Shown here one piece after another: positions 51,297 through 60,356 of a stretch of DNA of 64,000 nt (its first letter is position 1; each line of letters starts with the position of its first letter). The DNA comes from Spelaeicoccus albus (GTDB taxonomy: Bacteria > Actinomycetota > Actinomycetes > Actinomycetales > Brevibacteriaceae), in assembly GCF_013409065.1 (NCBI RefSeq), contig NZ_JACBZP010000001.1, forward strand, positions 2,712,518 through 2,776,517, given 5' to 3'. The notes under the pieces were generated by a model, which was not told where the DNA came from, did not search any database, and was given only the letters and a program-made list of their open reading frames with translations. The position numbers and the translations under genes were made by a program.

Positions 51297-52216
51297 CAGC
51301 GAATCACCGCCTCGGTTTCGACATGTTCCAGATGGGCAGCTGCGAGTTCCGCGAGTTCGGGGGGAAATTCAGCGGCCGGAGCGCGAACAGCTGCATCATT
51401 GAAAATCCCACGGCGTCGGAACAGCTCCTTTCGAATTGCTAGGGCGATGCCGGGCTGCTGTTCGAAGTTTATGAGCGGCATGTAGGGCAGGAGCTCGGCT
51501 CGTGCCACGTCACGATCTCCGCGGCGCCACGCGGAGACGCATGCGACGAGGGCCTCAGGGTATGAGAACCCGGTCATCGCTCCCGCTGATCCCGCGGTGA
51601 GTTCGTCGAGCAACCCTTGGCCACCCAGACCGCCGAATACCGACAGGTCGGTGTTCGCAGTTAGTCGTGCGATCGCTACTGCCGTCGGGGGAGCTTCGGA
51701 CTTTACTGCGCATACGAACGGGCAGTGCTTGGTGATCGTGATCATCTGTGAAGTCGAGATTGTGATGCCGCTCGATTTCGGATAATCCTGCAGGACGATC
51801 GGGGCATCGCTCGACGCATGGATGCTCTGTAGGTGCTCGATGACGTCCTGTGACCGTGCTGAGTTGACCTGCACCATCACAGCACGTAGCCGCGGCCCGA
51901 GCGTCGTCTGCGCATTCTCAATCTCGGCGATCGCGGGCCCTGCCGCTATTGAGGTAATGCCAGCAACGATGGCGAGTTTGGAGTGTTCGGCGACAGTGCG
52001 GAGTACGTGGGCGCGTTCTGATGCGTTGAGTGAGCTGGCCTCGCCGAACACGCCGAGCACGGTTAGTCCTGTGGCTCCGGCGTCGTCAAAGAATACGGCA
52101 AGCCTGCCTAGACCCTCCGCATCGACTTCGCGGCGTTGGCCGGCGAAAGGCGTCGGTACGACTCCCCAGACTCCGGGGGCGAGAGGGCCGTCGTGGTTAT
52201 TCGTATTTGCAGACAC
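51296..52216 (-). CDS. DapA/N-acetylneuraminate-lyase-family aldolase or dehydratase
   Basis: 306 aa from GTG 52216, chosen because GGGAGG lies 5 bases upstream. TIM barrel with GVVPTPFAGQRREVDAEGL, GVFGEASSLNASER (GxxGE), LQDYPKSSG (Tyr of the YNxP motif, changed to DYPK), VCAVKSEAPP (Schiff-base Lys) and GLGGQGLLDEL. The family splits or dehydrates 2-keto acids by imine chemistry. The changed YNxP motif suggests a substrate outside the classical ones. Confidence 0.88.
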   Translation of the reverse strand: MSANTNNHDGPLAPGVWGVVPTPFAGQRREVDAEGLGRLAVFFDDAGATGLTVLGVFGEASSLNASERAHVLRTVAEHSKLAIVAGITSIAAGPAIAEIENAQTTLGPRLRAVMVQVNSARSQDVIEHLQSIHASSDAPIVLQDYPKSSGITISTSQMITITKHCPFVCAVKSEAPPTAVAIARLTANTDLSVFGGLGGQGLLDELTAGSAGAMTGFSYPEALVACVSAWRRGDRDVARAELLPYMPLINFEQQPGIALAIRKELFRRRGIFNDAAVRAPAAEFPPELAELAAAHLEHVETEAVIR

Positions 52217-52218
52217 TT

Positions 52219-53022
52219 TTACCTCCCGGGCCACACGGGTTGACGCTTCTGTTGAAACGCGTTGACGCCTTCGACGGAGTCTTCGCTGTCGAGCGCCGCC
52301 ATAACCGACGGAAGGCGCATGCCGCGTGCTTCACTGGCTGTGAGATGGCTTGTTCGTGACACCATTTGCTTCACGGCGCGTATCGACGTGGGGGCGCACG
52401 CGAGTATCTGATCGATCCAACGGTCCACTGCTGAATCGAGTTCGGGGGGTGAAACGACCTCGTTGACGAGTCCGGCGCGCTGCATTTCCTCTGCTGATGC
52501 TTTCCGCCCCGTAAGCAGAAGACTCATAGCCTGCGTGTAGGGGATTCTGCGGACGAGCATCGTGATGCCACCATCAAGAGCGAGCCGGCCAACGCGCGGT
52601 TCTGTGAGACCGAACTGCGCCGTGGCCGCAGCGACAACGATGTCTGCGCCGAGCACCATTTCCATGCCGCCGCCAAGAGCGTATCCATTGACCTTCGCAA
52701 TCACGGGAACGTCGAGATCCGTTCGCAAGCTGAGGCCGCCGAATCCATTGGGGTCGAGCTCGGCCCAGTACTGCAGCCCGGTCTTGTCGACGGCATTTGC
52801 CGACATGTCTGCCCCGACGCAGAATGCCTTCTCGCCCGCGCCTGTGACCACAACGACTCGTACGCGATCGTCGTTCCGTATCGAATCCCAAATTGCGTTG
52901 AGCCTGTCATGGGAAGCCGGGTCGACTGCATTGAGAACATGTGGCCGGTTGATCACGACGGTTGCGACACCGCGGTCGGAAACGCCGAATTGGATCTCAT
53001 CGATGGGTGAGTCGTTGCTCAT
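52219..53022 (-). CDS. Enoyl-CoA hydratase/isomerase
   Basis: 267 aa. Crotonase motifs: TVVINRPHVLNAVD, GAGEKAFCVGADM (first oxyanion loop), KVNGYALGGGMEMVLGADIVVA (second, with catalytic Glu), FGLTEPRVGRLALDGGI (second Glu region), ALDSEDSVEGVNAFQQKRQPVWPG (C-terminal helix). Hydrates or isomerises a 2-enoyl-CoA, probably the CoA thioester made by the coupled CaiB transferase. ATG overlaps the transferase stop by 4. Confidence 0.92.
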   Translation of the reverse strand: MSNDSPIDEIQFGVSDRGVATVVINRPHVLNAVDPASHDRLNAIWDSIRNDDRVRVVVVTGAGEKAFCVGADMSANAVDKTGLQYWAELDPNGFGGLSLRTDLDVPVIAKVNGYALGGGMEMVLGADIVVAAATAQFGLTEPRVGRLALDGGITMLVRRIPYTQAMSLLLTGRKASAEEMQRAGLVNEVVSPPELDSAVDRWIDQILACAPTSIRAVKQMVSRTSHLTASEARGMRLPSVMAALDSEDSVEGVNAFQQKRQPVWPGR

Positions 53023-54257
53023 TTCAGCACTCCCAATTCTTGTAAGCGGCGGATCTCTTCATTGTCGAATCCGTTCTCTTGAAGGATCTCGACGTTGTGC
53101 TCGCCGAGACGCGGCGCGACGCGGCGCACGGTGGCCGGAGTGTCAGCAAGGTGGATTGGTGCGTTCAACATTTTGAACGTTCCAGCGCTCGGATGTTGTG
53201 ACTCGAGGATCATGCCGTTGGCAATGGTCTGTTCGTCCGCTAGTGTGTCGGCTAGCGTCCGAACGGGCGCGTTCAGCACGCCTTCGTCTTCTAGCCTGTT
53301 GACCCAGTGGGCGGTAGTGTTTGTGGCTATCTGCTCGGCCAGCAGCTGCTGGAGTTCGGATCGATTCTCAACCTGGCTCTCGAATGTTGCGAATCGTGGG
53401 TCTTCGCTCAGATCCACCTCGAATTCGAGGGCATTTGAAATATGCGTGAGCGGATCGGCTGTGAATCCGCCGACGATGCACACTGCCGAGTCCGTCGTGG
53501 GGAAGACTCCTGTCAGCGGCATGCGTCCCCAATTGACCTCGAAGCCGCGGTTGAGTTGCATACTGGCTTCTTGCATCTGCATATGCAACATCGAGTCATA
53601 CATCGTGACTTCGACCTTCTGCCCAATTCCCGTGACGTCACGCGAGCGGAGGGCGAGCAGGATGCCCTGAAACAGATGCATGCCCGTCGTATAGTCACAG
53701 AGTGTCGTTGGGTAAACGGTCAGCGGGTCGTTCTCTGAACTGCGCCGCCACATGAGTCCCGAATACGCTTGATTGATGACGTCTTGCCCGCCGAGCTTCG
53801 CATAAGGACCGGTCGCGCCGAAGCCTGTGCCCGAAGCCCAAACGAGTTGTGGGTTGTGCTTCTTGAGTTGTTCATATCCGAAACCCATCCTTTCCATCAC
53901 GCCGGCGCGGAAGTTACTGACGACGACGTCCGCGCGTGAGATGAGTTCGCGGACAACCTCTCTGCCATCGTCGGACTTCGTGTCGATGGATAGGCCCCGC
54001 TTGTTGCGGTTGATCGACAAAAAAATGGGATTATCTTGTCCGTCCTTATCAGGAACAGAATTTCGCGCTGAATCGCCAGTGATGGGCTTCTCAACTTTGA
54101 CGACATCGGCTCCGTAATCCCCAAGCAGTTGAGTGCAGCTTGGGCCCATGAACACTTGCGTAAAATCCACTACCGTGATGCCGGCGAGGGGCAGGCTGGA
54201 CCCGGTCGTCACGTCGGATGCCGAGTTGCTGGTGTCGTTGACCGTATCGGTGCTCAT
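53019..54257 (-). CDS. CaiB/BaiF class III CoA-transferase 1
   Basis: 412 aa. LAGITVVDFTQVFMGPSCTQLLGDYGADVVKVEKP (CoA site), NRNKRGLSIDTKSDDGREVVREL, VVSNFRAGVMERMGFGYEQL and the catalytic Asp in TLCDYTTGMHLFQGILLAL (about residue 190). Moves CoA between an acyl-CoA donor and a carboxylic acid, activating the pathway acid. Similar in sequence to the divergently encoded protein at 57789-58967. Coupled by 4-base overlaps to both neighbours. Confidence 0.92.
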   Translation of the reverse strand: MSTDTVNDTSNSASDVTTGSSLPLAGITVVDFTQVFMGPSCTQLLGDYGADVVKVEKPITGDSARNSVPDKDGQDNPIFLSINRNKRGLSIDTKSDDGREVVRELISRADVVVSNFRAGVMERMGFGYEQLKKHNPQLVWASGTGFGATGPYAKLGGQDVINQAYSGLMWRRSSENDPLTVYPTTLCDYTTGMHLFQGILLALRSRDVTGIGQKVEVTMYDSMLHMQMQEASMQLNRGFEVNWGRMPLTGVFPTTDSAVCIVGGFTADPLTHISNALEFEVDLSEDPRFATFESQVENRSELQQLLAEQIATNTTAHWVNRLEDEGVLNAPVRTLADTLADEQTIANGMILESQHPSAGTFKMLNAPIHLADTPATVRRVAPRLGEHNVEILQENGFDNEEIRRLQELGVLK

Positions 54258-55630
54258 GCTTCCACTGCTTCCTCGACGCTGATTGTCGCGTTCTCCGAAG
54301 GAATGTCACCCGGATCGGCATTGTGTTTTCGCATCCTTTGCTGGATTTCGAGCGCCGATACGTCGCGCACGCGGATCGATTGCTCGAGTGCGAGAGTCGC
54401 CGCCGAAGCGACTGCTTGCCCCATCGACATGCACGGGGGAATCTCTCGTGATTCCTTCTGCGCTGAAGGAGTGGCAGAGTAGTGCCTTCCAGCTACGAGA
54501 AGCTGGTCGACGTTTTTGGGCAACAGTGAACGGTACGGGTAGTAGTAGTCGCGACCTCGTGCGACTGTGTCAGGGAAGTGTCTCCGATCGACGACGTCGT
54601 CCTTGGTCATGACGTATTCCCCATCCAGCAGGCGCGTCTGGCGCACACCGATCTGAGGCGCTGCGTCAACTACGTAGCAGTTCGCGAACCCTGGGAGATT
54701 GTCCTTGACATACTGAACTGCCTCAGCGATCTTCTCTCGCGCGGCGAATTCGGCATCGGTAAGCGACGCTGGATCGACGCCATCGTAGCCGGTCATATGC
54801 GGGGCGTTGCACCACACGACACCGGGAAGCGGAGTCTTCAGCCACCACAATTCCCATGCGCCGCCGAGAATTCGTTTGACCTTACGGTTAATTGCGCGGG
54901 CAGCCTTTGGGTCATTTTGCTCGAACTCCTCGGCGACGGCCGTATCGACGCCGCCGAGGCGGAAAACCAGGGTTGTGAGATAGCTTCCCTGAATGTAATC
55001 GGCACCGGCTCGGGCGGCAACGTCGATGTCACCCGTCGTATCGATCACGATATCGGCGAGGTGCGTTTGAGGCCCAGATTTCGTTTCTGCAATCACGCCT
55101 TTCATTACGCCGTCGTCGACAATCGGGCGCGAAAACCAGGAGTGAAGGAGAAGATTGACCCCGGCCTCGCGTACGAGGTCGTTCGACACGCGCTTCCAGC
55201 CGTCCGGGTCGAACGCTGCGGCGTAACAGATTGGCTTCGGCTTTGTGTGGGAGTGGAAGTCGAAGGTGCCAAAACGCCCCCACTTGTTCCACAGATCTCG
55301 CGATATCGTGCGGTCTTCTTTCGGCGGCACTACGGCTAGGCCGAGCTTCTGCATCCGCTCGATGTACTCTGACACGACGCCGGTGACTGTGATCTCTTGC
55401 CCATTGATCATGTCGTCGAGCACGAGGACCATTCCACCTGAGGCGAGGCCCCCGAGATATGCGTAGCGTTCGAGCAGCGTGACAGAGGCGCCGGATCGGC
55501 CAGCAGTGACCGCTGCGGCGACGCCGGCCGGCCCGCCGCCGACCACGAGGATGTCTGAGCGGGACGCTATGGGTGCCGCAGTGTCTTCGGACGTTACGAG
55601 GAGTTCGTTGGATTTCACTAAATGTCTCAC
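54254..55630 (-). CDS. FAD-dependent oxidoreductase (PF12831 type)
   Basis: 458 aa. FAD site SDILVVGGGPAGVAAAVTAGRSGASVTLLERYAYLGG (about residues 25-60), then GVIAETKSGPQTHLADIVIDTTGDIDVAARAGAD (second FAD region) and QLLVAGRHYSATPSAQKESREIPPCMSMGQAVASAATLA at the C-terminus. Family members oxidise or reduce diverse organic acids and rings; function unassigned. Second gene of the operon, overlapping the transporter stop by 4. Confidence 0.88.
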   Translation of the reverse strand: MRHLVKSNELLVTSEDTAAPIASRSDILVVGGGPAGVAAAVTAGRSGASVTLLERYAYLGGLASGGMVLVLDDMINGQEITVTGVVSEYIERMQKLGLAVVPPKEDRTISRDLWNKWGRFGTFDFHSHTKPKPICYAAAFDPDGWKRVSNDLVREAGVNLLLHSWFSRPIVDDGVMKGVIAETKSGPQTHLADIVIDTTGDIDVAARAGADYIQGSYLTTLVFRLGGVDTAVAEEFEQNDPKAARAINRKVKRILGGAWELWWLKTPLPGVVWCNAPHMTGYDGVDPASLTDAEFAAREKIAEAVQYVKDNLPGFANCYVVDAAPQIGVRQTRLLDGEYVMTKDDVVDRRHFPDTVARGRDYYYPYRSLLPKNVDQLLVAGRHYSATPSAQKESREIPPCMSMGQAVASAATLALEQSIRVRDVSALEIQQRMRKHNADPGDIPSENATISVEEAVEA

Positions 55631-56925
55631 TTTCCGACGTAGGTGCCGTTGACACGGCGAGCGATCAGGTAGAAGACGACGCTGAGAGCTGAGAGCACAG
55701 CGACGTAGGTGGGGAATGCCCAGTCGATATCAATGGAGTTGAACAACACCAGAAGGTACGAGGCCGTGCCGCCGAAGATGGCTACTCCCAAGCCGTAACC
55801 GAGCGAAGTTCCGCCACCGCGATAGTGCTTGGGCATCAGCGAGGTGGAGACGACGTTGTACAGCGTCATGTTCAGAAGAAGAACAATAGAGCCACCGAGT
55901 AGTACTGAGGCGAACCCGCCGAGACCCGGCTTTGAGTAGAGCAGCATAAGGAAGACTGACGGAATGGCGAGAAGTCGGGTCACGAGGAACCATCGCGACA
56001 ACGATCGTCCATCGACGAGCCGGCCGACGACAAGGCTGCCGACGACGAGGATCAGGCCCAGAACAGTCGTTAAGGCGAATACGCCAGTCGAGTCCTCGTG
56101 CATGGTCGACCGTGCGGCATTGGGGAGTCCGACGTTCCAAGCGTAGTTGTATGCCTGCACCGCTCCGACGACGAAGACGATTGCCAGGACGCTCACCCAG
56201 CTTTTTCTAATGCCGGCCCACACGGAACCGGTCGTCGCCTCTGCGAGTTCTTCCTGTTTCATCGTTTCGGGGAGGGTTCGCCGAAGGTATACGATCAGAA
56301 AGCCGAGCGCTGCTCCGACTGTGAATGGTATCCGCCATCCCCAGTCCGTCATGGCTTCTGTGTTGACGAACAGGGTGACGATAAAGGTGACAAGCGGAGC
56401 GAGCACGATGCCTACGTTCACGAAGAATGAGATGATGCCTGCGGCTGATCCTTCGCGCCCCTCAGGCATTAGCTCGACCGCGTATGCGGTGGAAATCGGT
56501 GCCTCAACTCCCGTGGACAGGCCTTGAACGGCTCGGCACACGACAAGCAATATGGGCGCTAAGAGCCCGACCTGATGGTATGTGGGCGAAGCCGCGATTA
56601 CGAGCGTGCTGAGTGCCATCATGGTGATGGACAAGAGCATGACCTTGCGTCGCCCTAATCGGTCGGCGAAGGTTCCGAGGACGACACCTCCCAGCGGCCG
56701 GAAAAAGAAGCCAACGGCGAAGACGGCTAGGGCGTCAAGAGTTGCAGTAGTAGGGTCCCCGCCCGGGAAAAAGTTGGGCCCGATGTACGCTGACAGCAGC
56801 CCAAAAATCATCCAGTCGAACCATTCGAGGGTGTTGCCCAATCCGAGGCTGAGAATTCCGCGCCTAACCGTTGGGGAAAGGCGTTCCCGGCGCGTCGCGG
56901 TTGCGCCAGTGGTCGATCCAATCAT
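55627..56925 (-). CDS. MHS-family (metabolite:H+ symporter) MFS transporter
   Basis: 432 aa from ATG 56925 (AAGGAGAATC upstream). Twelve helices: LGLGNTLEWFDWMIFGLLSAYIGPNFFPG (TM1 signature), FFFRPLGGVVLGTFADRLGRRKVML (motif A), GLSTGVEAPISTAYAVELMPEGREGSAAG. Relatives (KgtP, ShiA, ProP) import organic acids with protons. First gene of the operon, so it probably imports the carboxylic substrate that the CoA-transferases activate. Confidence 0.92.
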   Translation of the reverse strand: MIGSTTGATATRRERLSPTVRRGILSLGLGNTLEWFDWMIFGLLSAYIGPNFFPGGDPTTATLDALAVFAVGFFFRPLGGVVLGTFADRLGRRKVMLLSITMMALSTLVIAASPTYHQVGLLAPILLVVCRAVQGLSTGVEAPISTAYAVELMPEGREGSAAGIISFFVNVGIVLAPLVTFIVTLFVNTEAMTDWGWRIPFTVGAALGFLIVYLRRTLPETMKQEELAEATTGSVWAGIRKSWVSVLAIVFVVGAVQAYNYAWNVGLPNAARSTMHEDSTGVFALTTVLGLILVVGSLVVGRLVDGRSLSRWFLVTRLLAIPSVFLMLLYSKPGLGGFASVLLGGSIVLLLNMTLYNVVSTSLMPKHYRGGGTSLGYGLGVAIFGGTASYLLVLFNSIDIDWAFPTYVAVLSALSVVFYLIARRVNGTYVGK

Positions 56926-57048
56926 GATTCTCCTTAACCAAGCACGTCGTCGTCGCTTGAAGGCATGCTCCATCGAAGCCGGTCGTCTAAAGCGGCCCGC
57001 AGTGGCAAAATTGGATGGGAAGGGGCACCGCCCGCAACCCACATTTGA

Positions 57049-57651
57049 CTACCAGGTCGGCGGAGAGTTAACCCAAACCGCTACGCACGTTTCGTCGTAG
57101 GAGTTTGTAAACCAATGCGGAATCGTCGAATTGAAAGTTATTGAGTCGCCGGCTTCAAGCACATACCTCTGGCCATTGAGGTACACGTCCTTTTTCCCCG
57201 ACAGGACGATTCCGAATTCCTCTCCTCCGTGTGTGAACGGAGTGTCGCTTGTGTCGTGCCCGTGAGGGGTCACGACCCAATTGGCTTCCAACGTTCCGTT
57301 AAGGTCCGGGGTGAGCAACTCGTATGCTGCTTCGCCCAGGGCCTCGGGCGCTACGCCCCTGAGATCACGCCGATCCGCTTTGCGAACCACGGGCGATCTC
57401 GATTCAGGTGCATGATCAGGGATCAACTTCCCCACTGGGATCTCCAGTCCATGCGCCAGCTGTGCCAAAGTCGTGAACGACGGATTGGCCAGCCCTCTTT
57501 CGACCTGGCTGACGATAGCAGGGCTGAGACCTGTGAGTTCAGCCAAATTGGCGAGCGTGAGACCTTGTTCCTTACGCATCGCGCGTACTTTGCTGCCGAC
57601 ACCCGCGAGGAGAGCATCCACTGAAGGGGCCGGTGTCGACTCCGTCACCAT
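57049..57651 (-). CDS. XRE-cupin transcriptional regulator
   Basis: 200 aa. HTH VRAMRKEQGLTLANLAELTGLSPAIVSQVERGLANPSFTTLAQLAHGL (about 22-70), then a cupin sensor barrel (about 105-195) with HGGEEFGIVLSGKKDVYLNGQ and GDSITFNSTIPHWFTN. Such regulators sense a small metabolite in the cupin. It lies between the operon and the divergent CoA-transferase 2; the palindrome 57702-57727 is its likely site. Confidence 0.92.
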   Translation of the reverse strand: MVTESTPAPSVDALLAGVGSKVRAMRKEQGLTLANLAELTGLSPAIVSQVERGLANPSFTTLAQLAHGLEIPVGKLIPDHAPESRSPVVRKADRRDLRGVAPEALGEAAYELLTPDLNGTLEANWVVTPHGHDTSDTPFTHGGEEFGIVLSGKKDVYLNGQRYVLEAGDSITFNSTIPHWFTNSYDETCVAVWVNSPPTW

Positions 57652-57701
57652 ATGCGCAGCTCCTCTAGATCGAAACGGTGCTTTTAAGTATATTGAAGAT
57701 C

Positions 57702-57727
57702 TTTACTGTGTCAACGGTCACAGTAAA
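57702..57727. promoter_or_regulatory. Perfect palindromic operator between regulator and CoA-transferase 2
   Basis: TTTACTGTG (57702-57710), 8 bases, CACAGTAAA (57719-57727). Perfect 9-base arms in a 137-base AT-rich divergent gap, the expected target of the XRE-cupin protein. Confidence 0.75.
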
Positions 57728-57788
57728 TTTCTTTATTATTCTAAAATCGGCGTAGACTCTCGCACGTCAGTTCTCGGAAGGAGACGCC

Positions 57789-58967
57789 ATGGCGCGACCA
57801 CTCGACGGTATCAAGGTCATCGACTTCACACAGGTGATGCTTGGACCTTCTTGCACGCAGGCACTTGGTGACTTCGGCGCCGAAGTCACCAAAGTTGAAC
57901 GTCCCGGCAAAGGAGACCTCTCGCGCGAAGGGGTGCTTAAACACACCGGGCAAAACAACCCGGTCTTTCTCAGTCTCAACCGCAACAAAAGAGGGATCGC
58001 GGTCGACTTATCGACGAACGCCGGTCGCGAAGTCATTTACGACATGTTAGGTGACGCAGATGTGGTCGTAAGTAATTTCCGGCCCGGCGTGATGAAGCGT
58101 CTCGGCCTTGATTACGAGACAGTTTCCAAGCTCAACCCTCGCATTATCTGGGCGTGTGGTTCCGGTTTTGGATCAAGCGGACCATATGCCGATAAGGGCG
58201 GGCAAGACATTCTGGGGCAGGCCTACTCGGGTGTGATGACGAGGAAAGCTGACCCCGAACATCCGACTGCGATTTATGCAACGCCGATCGCCGATTACAC
58301 GGCGGGCCAGCACCTAATGCAGGGCATTCTGCTCGCACTGCTACAACGGCATGCAACGGGCGAGGGTCAGAAGGTCGAGGTGAGCCTCTACAGCTCCATG
58401 CTTGCTCTGCAAATGCAAGAAGCGACGACACGTCTCATGTATAACCAAGAGCTAAATTGGGCTCTCATGCCGCTTAGCGGTTGCTTTCCTACAAACGACT
58501 CTGAGATTGTGATTATCGGGGCGTTTAAAGAAAATCCGCTAGCTGACATTTGCGCGGCTCTCGGATTGCCCGACTATTCCGAAGAAGAGCGGTTCTCGAC
58601 ACTTGATCGACTGAAAGAGAATCGTGCTGAGATTCGGACGATTATGGCCACGCGTCTCCTCGACGATACCTGCGAGCATTGGCTGACAAAGCTTGAGCAG
58701 CATGATGTACTGTGCGGTCCGGTACGCAGCTTGGCCGAGGCCCTCGCCGATCCACAGACCTCGCAGAATGAAATGATCATAGAGTTTACTGACGCTGACG
58801 GCCAAGCCGTTAAAACGATCGCATCACCCATCACGATGTCGAAAGTCATTAAGGAGATTCGCTATGTTCCGCCACACCTCGGTGAGCATAGCCGCGAAAT
58901 ACTGATCGAACTTGGCTATGACGACGCACGCATTGATGAGCTCGTGACGATTGGTGCTGTGTGCTGA
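57789..58967 (+). CDS. CaiB/BaiF class III CoA-transferase 2
   Basis: 392 aa, GAAGGAGACGCC before the ATG. Motifs parallel to transferase 1: LDGIKVIDFTQVMLGPSCTQALGDFGAEVTKVERP, NRNKRGIAVDLSTNAGREV, VVSNFRPGVMKRLGLDYETV, catalytic Asp in TPIADYTAGQHLMQGILLAL. The two are plainly paralogues. CaiB proteins may work as heterodimers or at successive steps; which applies here is open. Codon use is more AT-rich than its neighbours, hinting at separate arrival. Confidence 0.92.
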   Translation: MARPLDGIKVIDFTQVMLGPSCTQALGDFGAEVTKVERPGKGDLSREGVLKHTGQNNPVFLSLNRNKRGIAVDLSTNAGREVIYDMLGDADVVVSNFRPGVMKRLGLDYETVSKLNPRIIWACGSGFGSSGPYADKGGQDILGQAYSGVMTRKADPEHPTAIYATPIADYTAGQHLMQGILLALLQRHATGEGQKVEVSLYSSMLALQMQEATTRLMYNQELNWALMPLSGCFPTNDSEIVIIGAFKENPLADICAALGLPDYSEEERFSTLDRLKENRAEIRTIMATRLLDDTCEHWLTKLEQHDVLCGPVRSLAEALADPQTSQNEMIIEFTDADGQAVKTIASPITMSKVIKEIRYVPPHLGEHSREILIELGYDDARIDELVTIGAVC

Positions 58968-59310
58968 TTCAAGGGAACGATCGCTCCTTCGCTTGTGACT
59001 GTATGCGTGACATCGCGTTGCCAGGTGTTGCCATCGAGATCGCGAGAGTTTGCCGGATCGAAATCTTGTGAGGGCATGGCGGGAGACTCCGTTGGAGGGA
59101 GGTGAGACCGTAGCTTGGGCCAACAACGCGCAACAGGTTTCCCAAAACGCCGCCAGTGAGAGCCTGTGACGCACTACTGTCCCAAGCGCGCAGCATGGAA
59201 TCGATACCACCACGGTCCACGACTTCGGAACCGCAACGCGTCGTCGGTCAGAACTGAAGGTGGGCGACGTGTCCTGAAAAGCAATTGCGGCGAACCCGAT
59301 TCGTGACAAA
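58968..59310. other. Stretch with only short, unassigned reading frames
   Basis: On the minus strand a 35-codon frame starting MPSQDFDPANSRDLDGNTWQ, with a GGAG upstream, looks like a real gene start cut short at about 58970. A neighbouring frame (IDSMLRAWDSSASQALTGG) also looks protein-like. Neither could be assigned. Probably broken genes at the edge of the catabolic region. Confidence 0.35.
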
Positions 59311-59697
59311 TTATTGGGAGGAAAATCTCTCAAAGGAAAACGGGGAAAGCGAGTTCGGCCTATCACCCGTCTTGAGCCATGAGGCGATTAGTTCCGTGAA
59401 CCCGAGCGAAATAGCGAATCCGTGCCCGCTCCAACCGACGCCGAAGTACGTGTTGTTGATTCCTGCTGGTTGATCGATGATCGGGATCCCATCGATGCAG
59501 ACAGTGTCTCTACGCTCGTGGTTGACCCTGTCAAAAGCCGCATCAGATAGGAATGGGAAAGTTGCAGCGGCATCTTGAATGTTATATGTCATCGCCTTTA
59601 AGCTGCCGTGTGCGCCCGATGAGTCTTTATCGACACCTAGCCCGCCCGACAACATGAATGTACCGTCGGGCAACTGTTTCATTGACAACTTTCGTCC
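59311..59697 (-). pseudogene. DAO-type FAD oxidoreductase (glycine/sarcosine-oxidase-like), C-terminal fragment
   Basis: About 128 codons: KLSMKQLPDGTFMLSGGLGV, DGIPIIDQPAGINNTYFGVGWSGHGFAISLG, the substrate-side and FAD-binding C-terminus of DAO-family enzymes. The FAD-binding N-terminus (about 250 residues) is missing; conjugation-type sequence joins at about 59697. Confidence 0.75.
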
Positions 59698-60196
59698 AAG
59701 GTGCGATTTGCTCGGGGTAGCTGAGCTTCGGGTTGATCTTCTTTTCGAACACTCGAGTGCGGGAAGGTCGGTAGAGGTAGGCCGAGGATGTGCCGGCGGT
59801 GGGCTGCAGTCCGCGTGCTATTTCACCCACGTCGATCAGCCCGGTAGCGAAGAATGAAACCATCGCCTTTGACGTTCCTTGCGTGACCCACGGAGTGCCG
59901 ACGATAGCGGCGATCTGTTCGCTGGTGACCGTTCGCCAAGCTTGGATGGTGCCGAGGATGCCGAGTCGTTGAAGCCAGCGCCGCCGCGAGAACACCAGGC
60001 TCCAGGCTTCATTTTCGTCAACGTTCCATGTCGCCGGAAGCCGCCCCCATCCGGCGCGCTGAACACGGTCCGCGCGTGATTTGCGCAGCCACGGCACGCC
60101 GCCGCCCGGATCCCAAAGTCCGTCCCAGTAGGAGTCGAGACGATGGCCGGCTGCCTGCTCAGTCGGTAGCGCGGAATCCAGCTCGTCGAATGCCAC
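59627..60196 (-). pseudogene. Replication-relaxation-like mobile-element protein, fragment
   Basis: RRRWLQRLGILGTIQAWRTVTSEQIAAIVG and GLIDVGEIARGLQ have the winged-helix look of actinobacterial replication-relaxation proteins found in conjugative elements. The 3' part fuses into the DAO fragment near 59697 and the end of the frame is not natural. Identification is moderate. Confidence 0.5.
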
Positions 60197-60356
60197 AACC
60201 TGGTCCGAACGAGTGTCGGTGATGTCGTCGTGCTGTTGCAGGCATCGGCGGCTCTCCTGGTCGGTTACTATCGCCCCACCGGGCGGCGAGGCTCATCTTT
60301 ACTGTGTTCGGGAAGCCCTGTTGGATGTCCGGCGGCGACGTGGCGTATGAGCCTCC

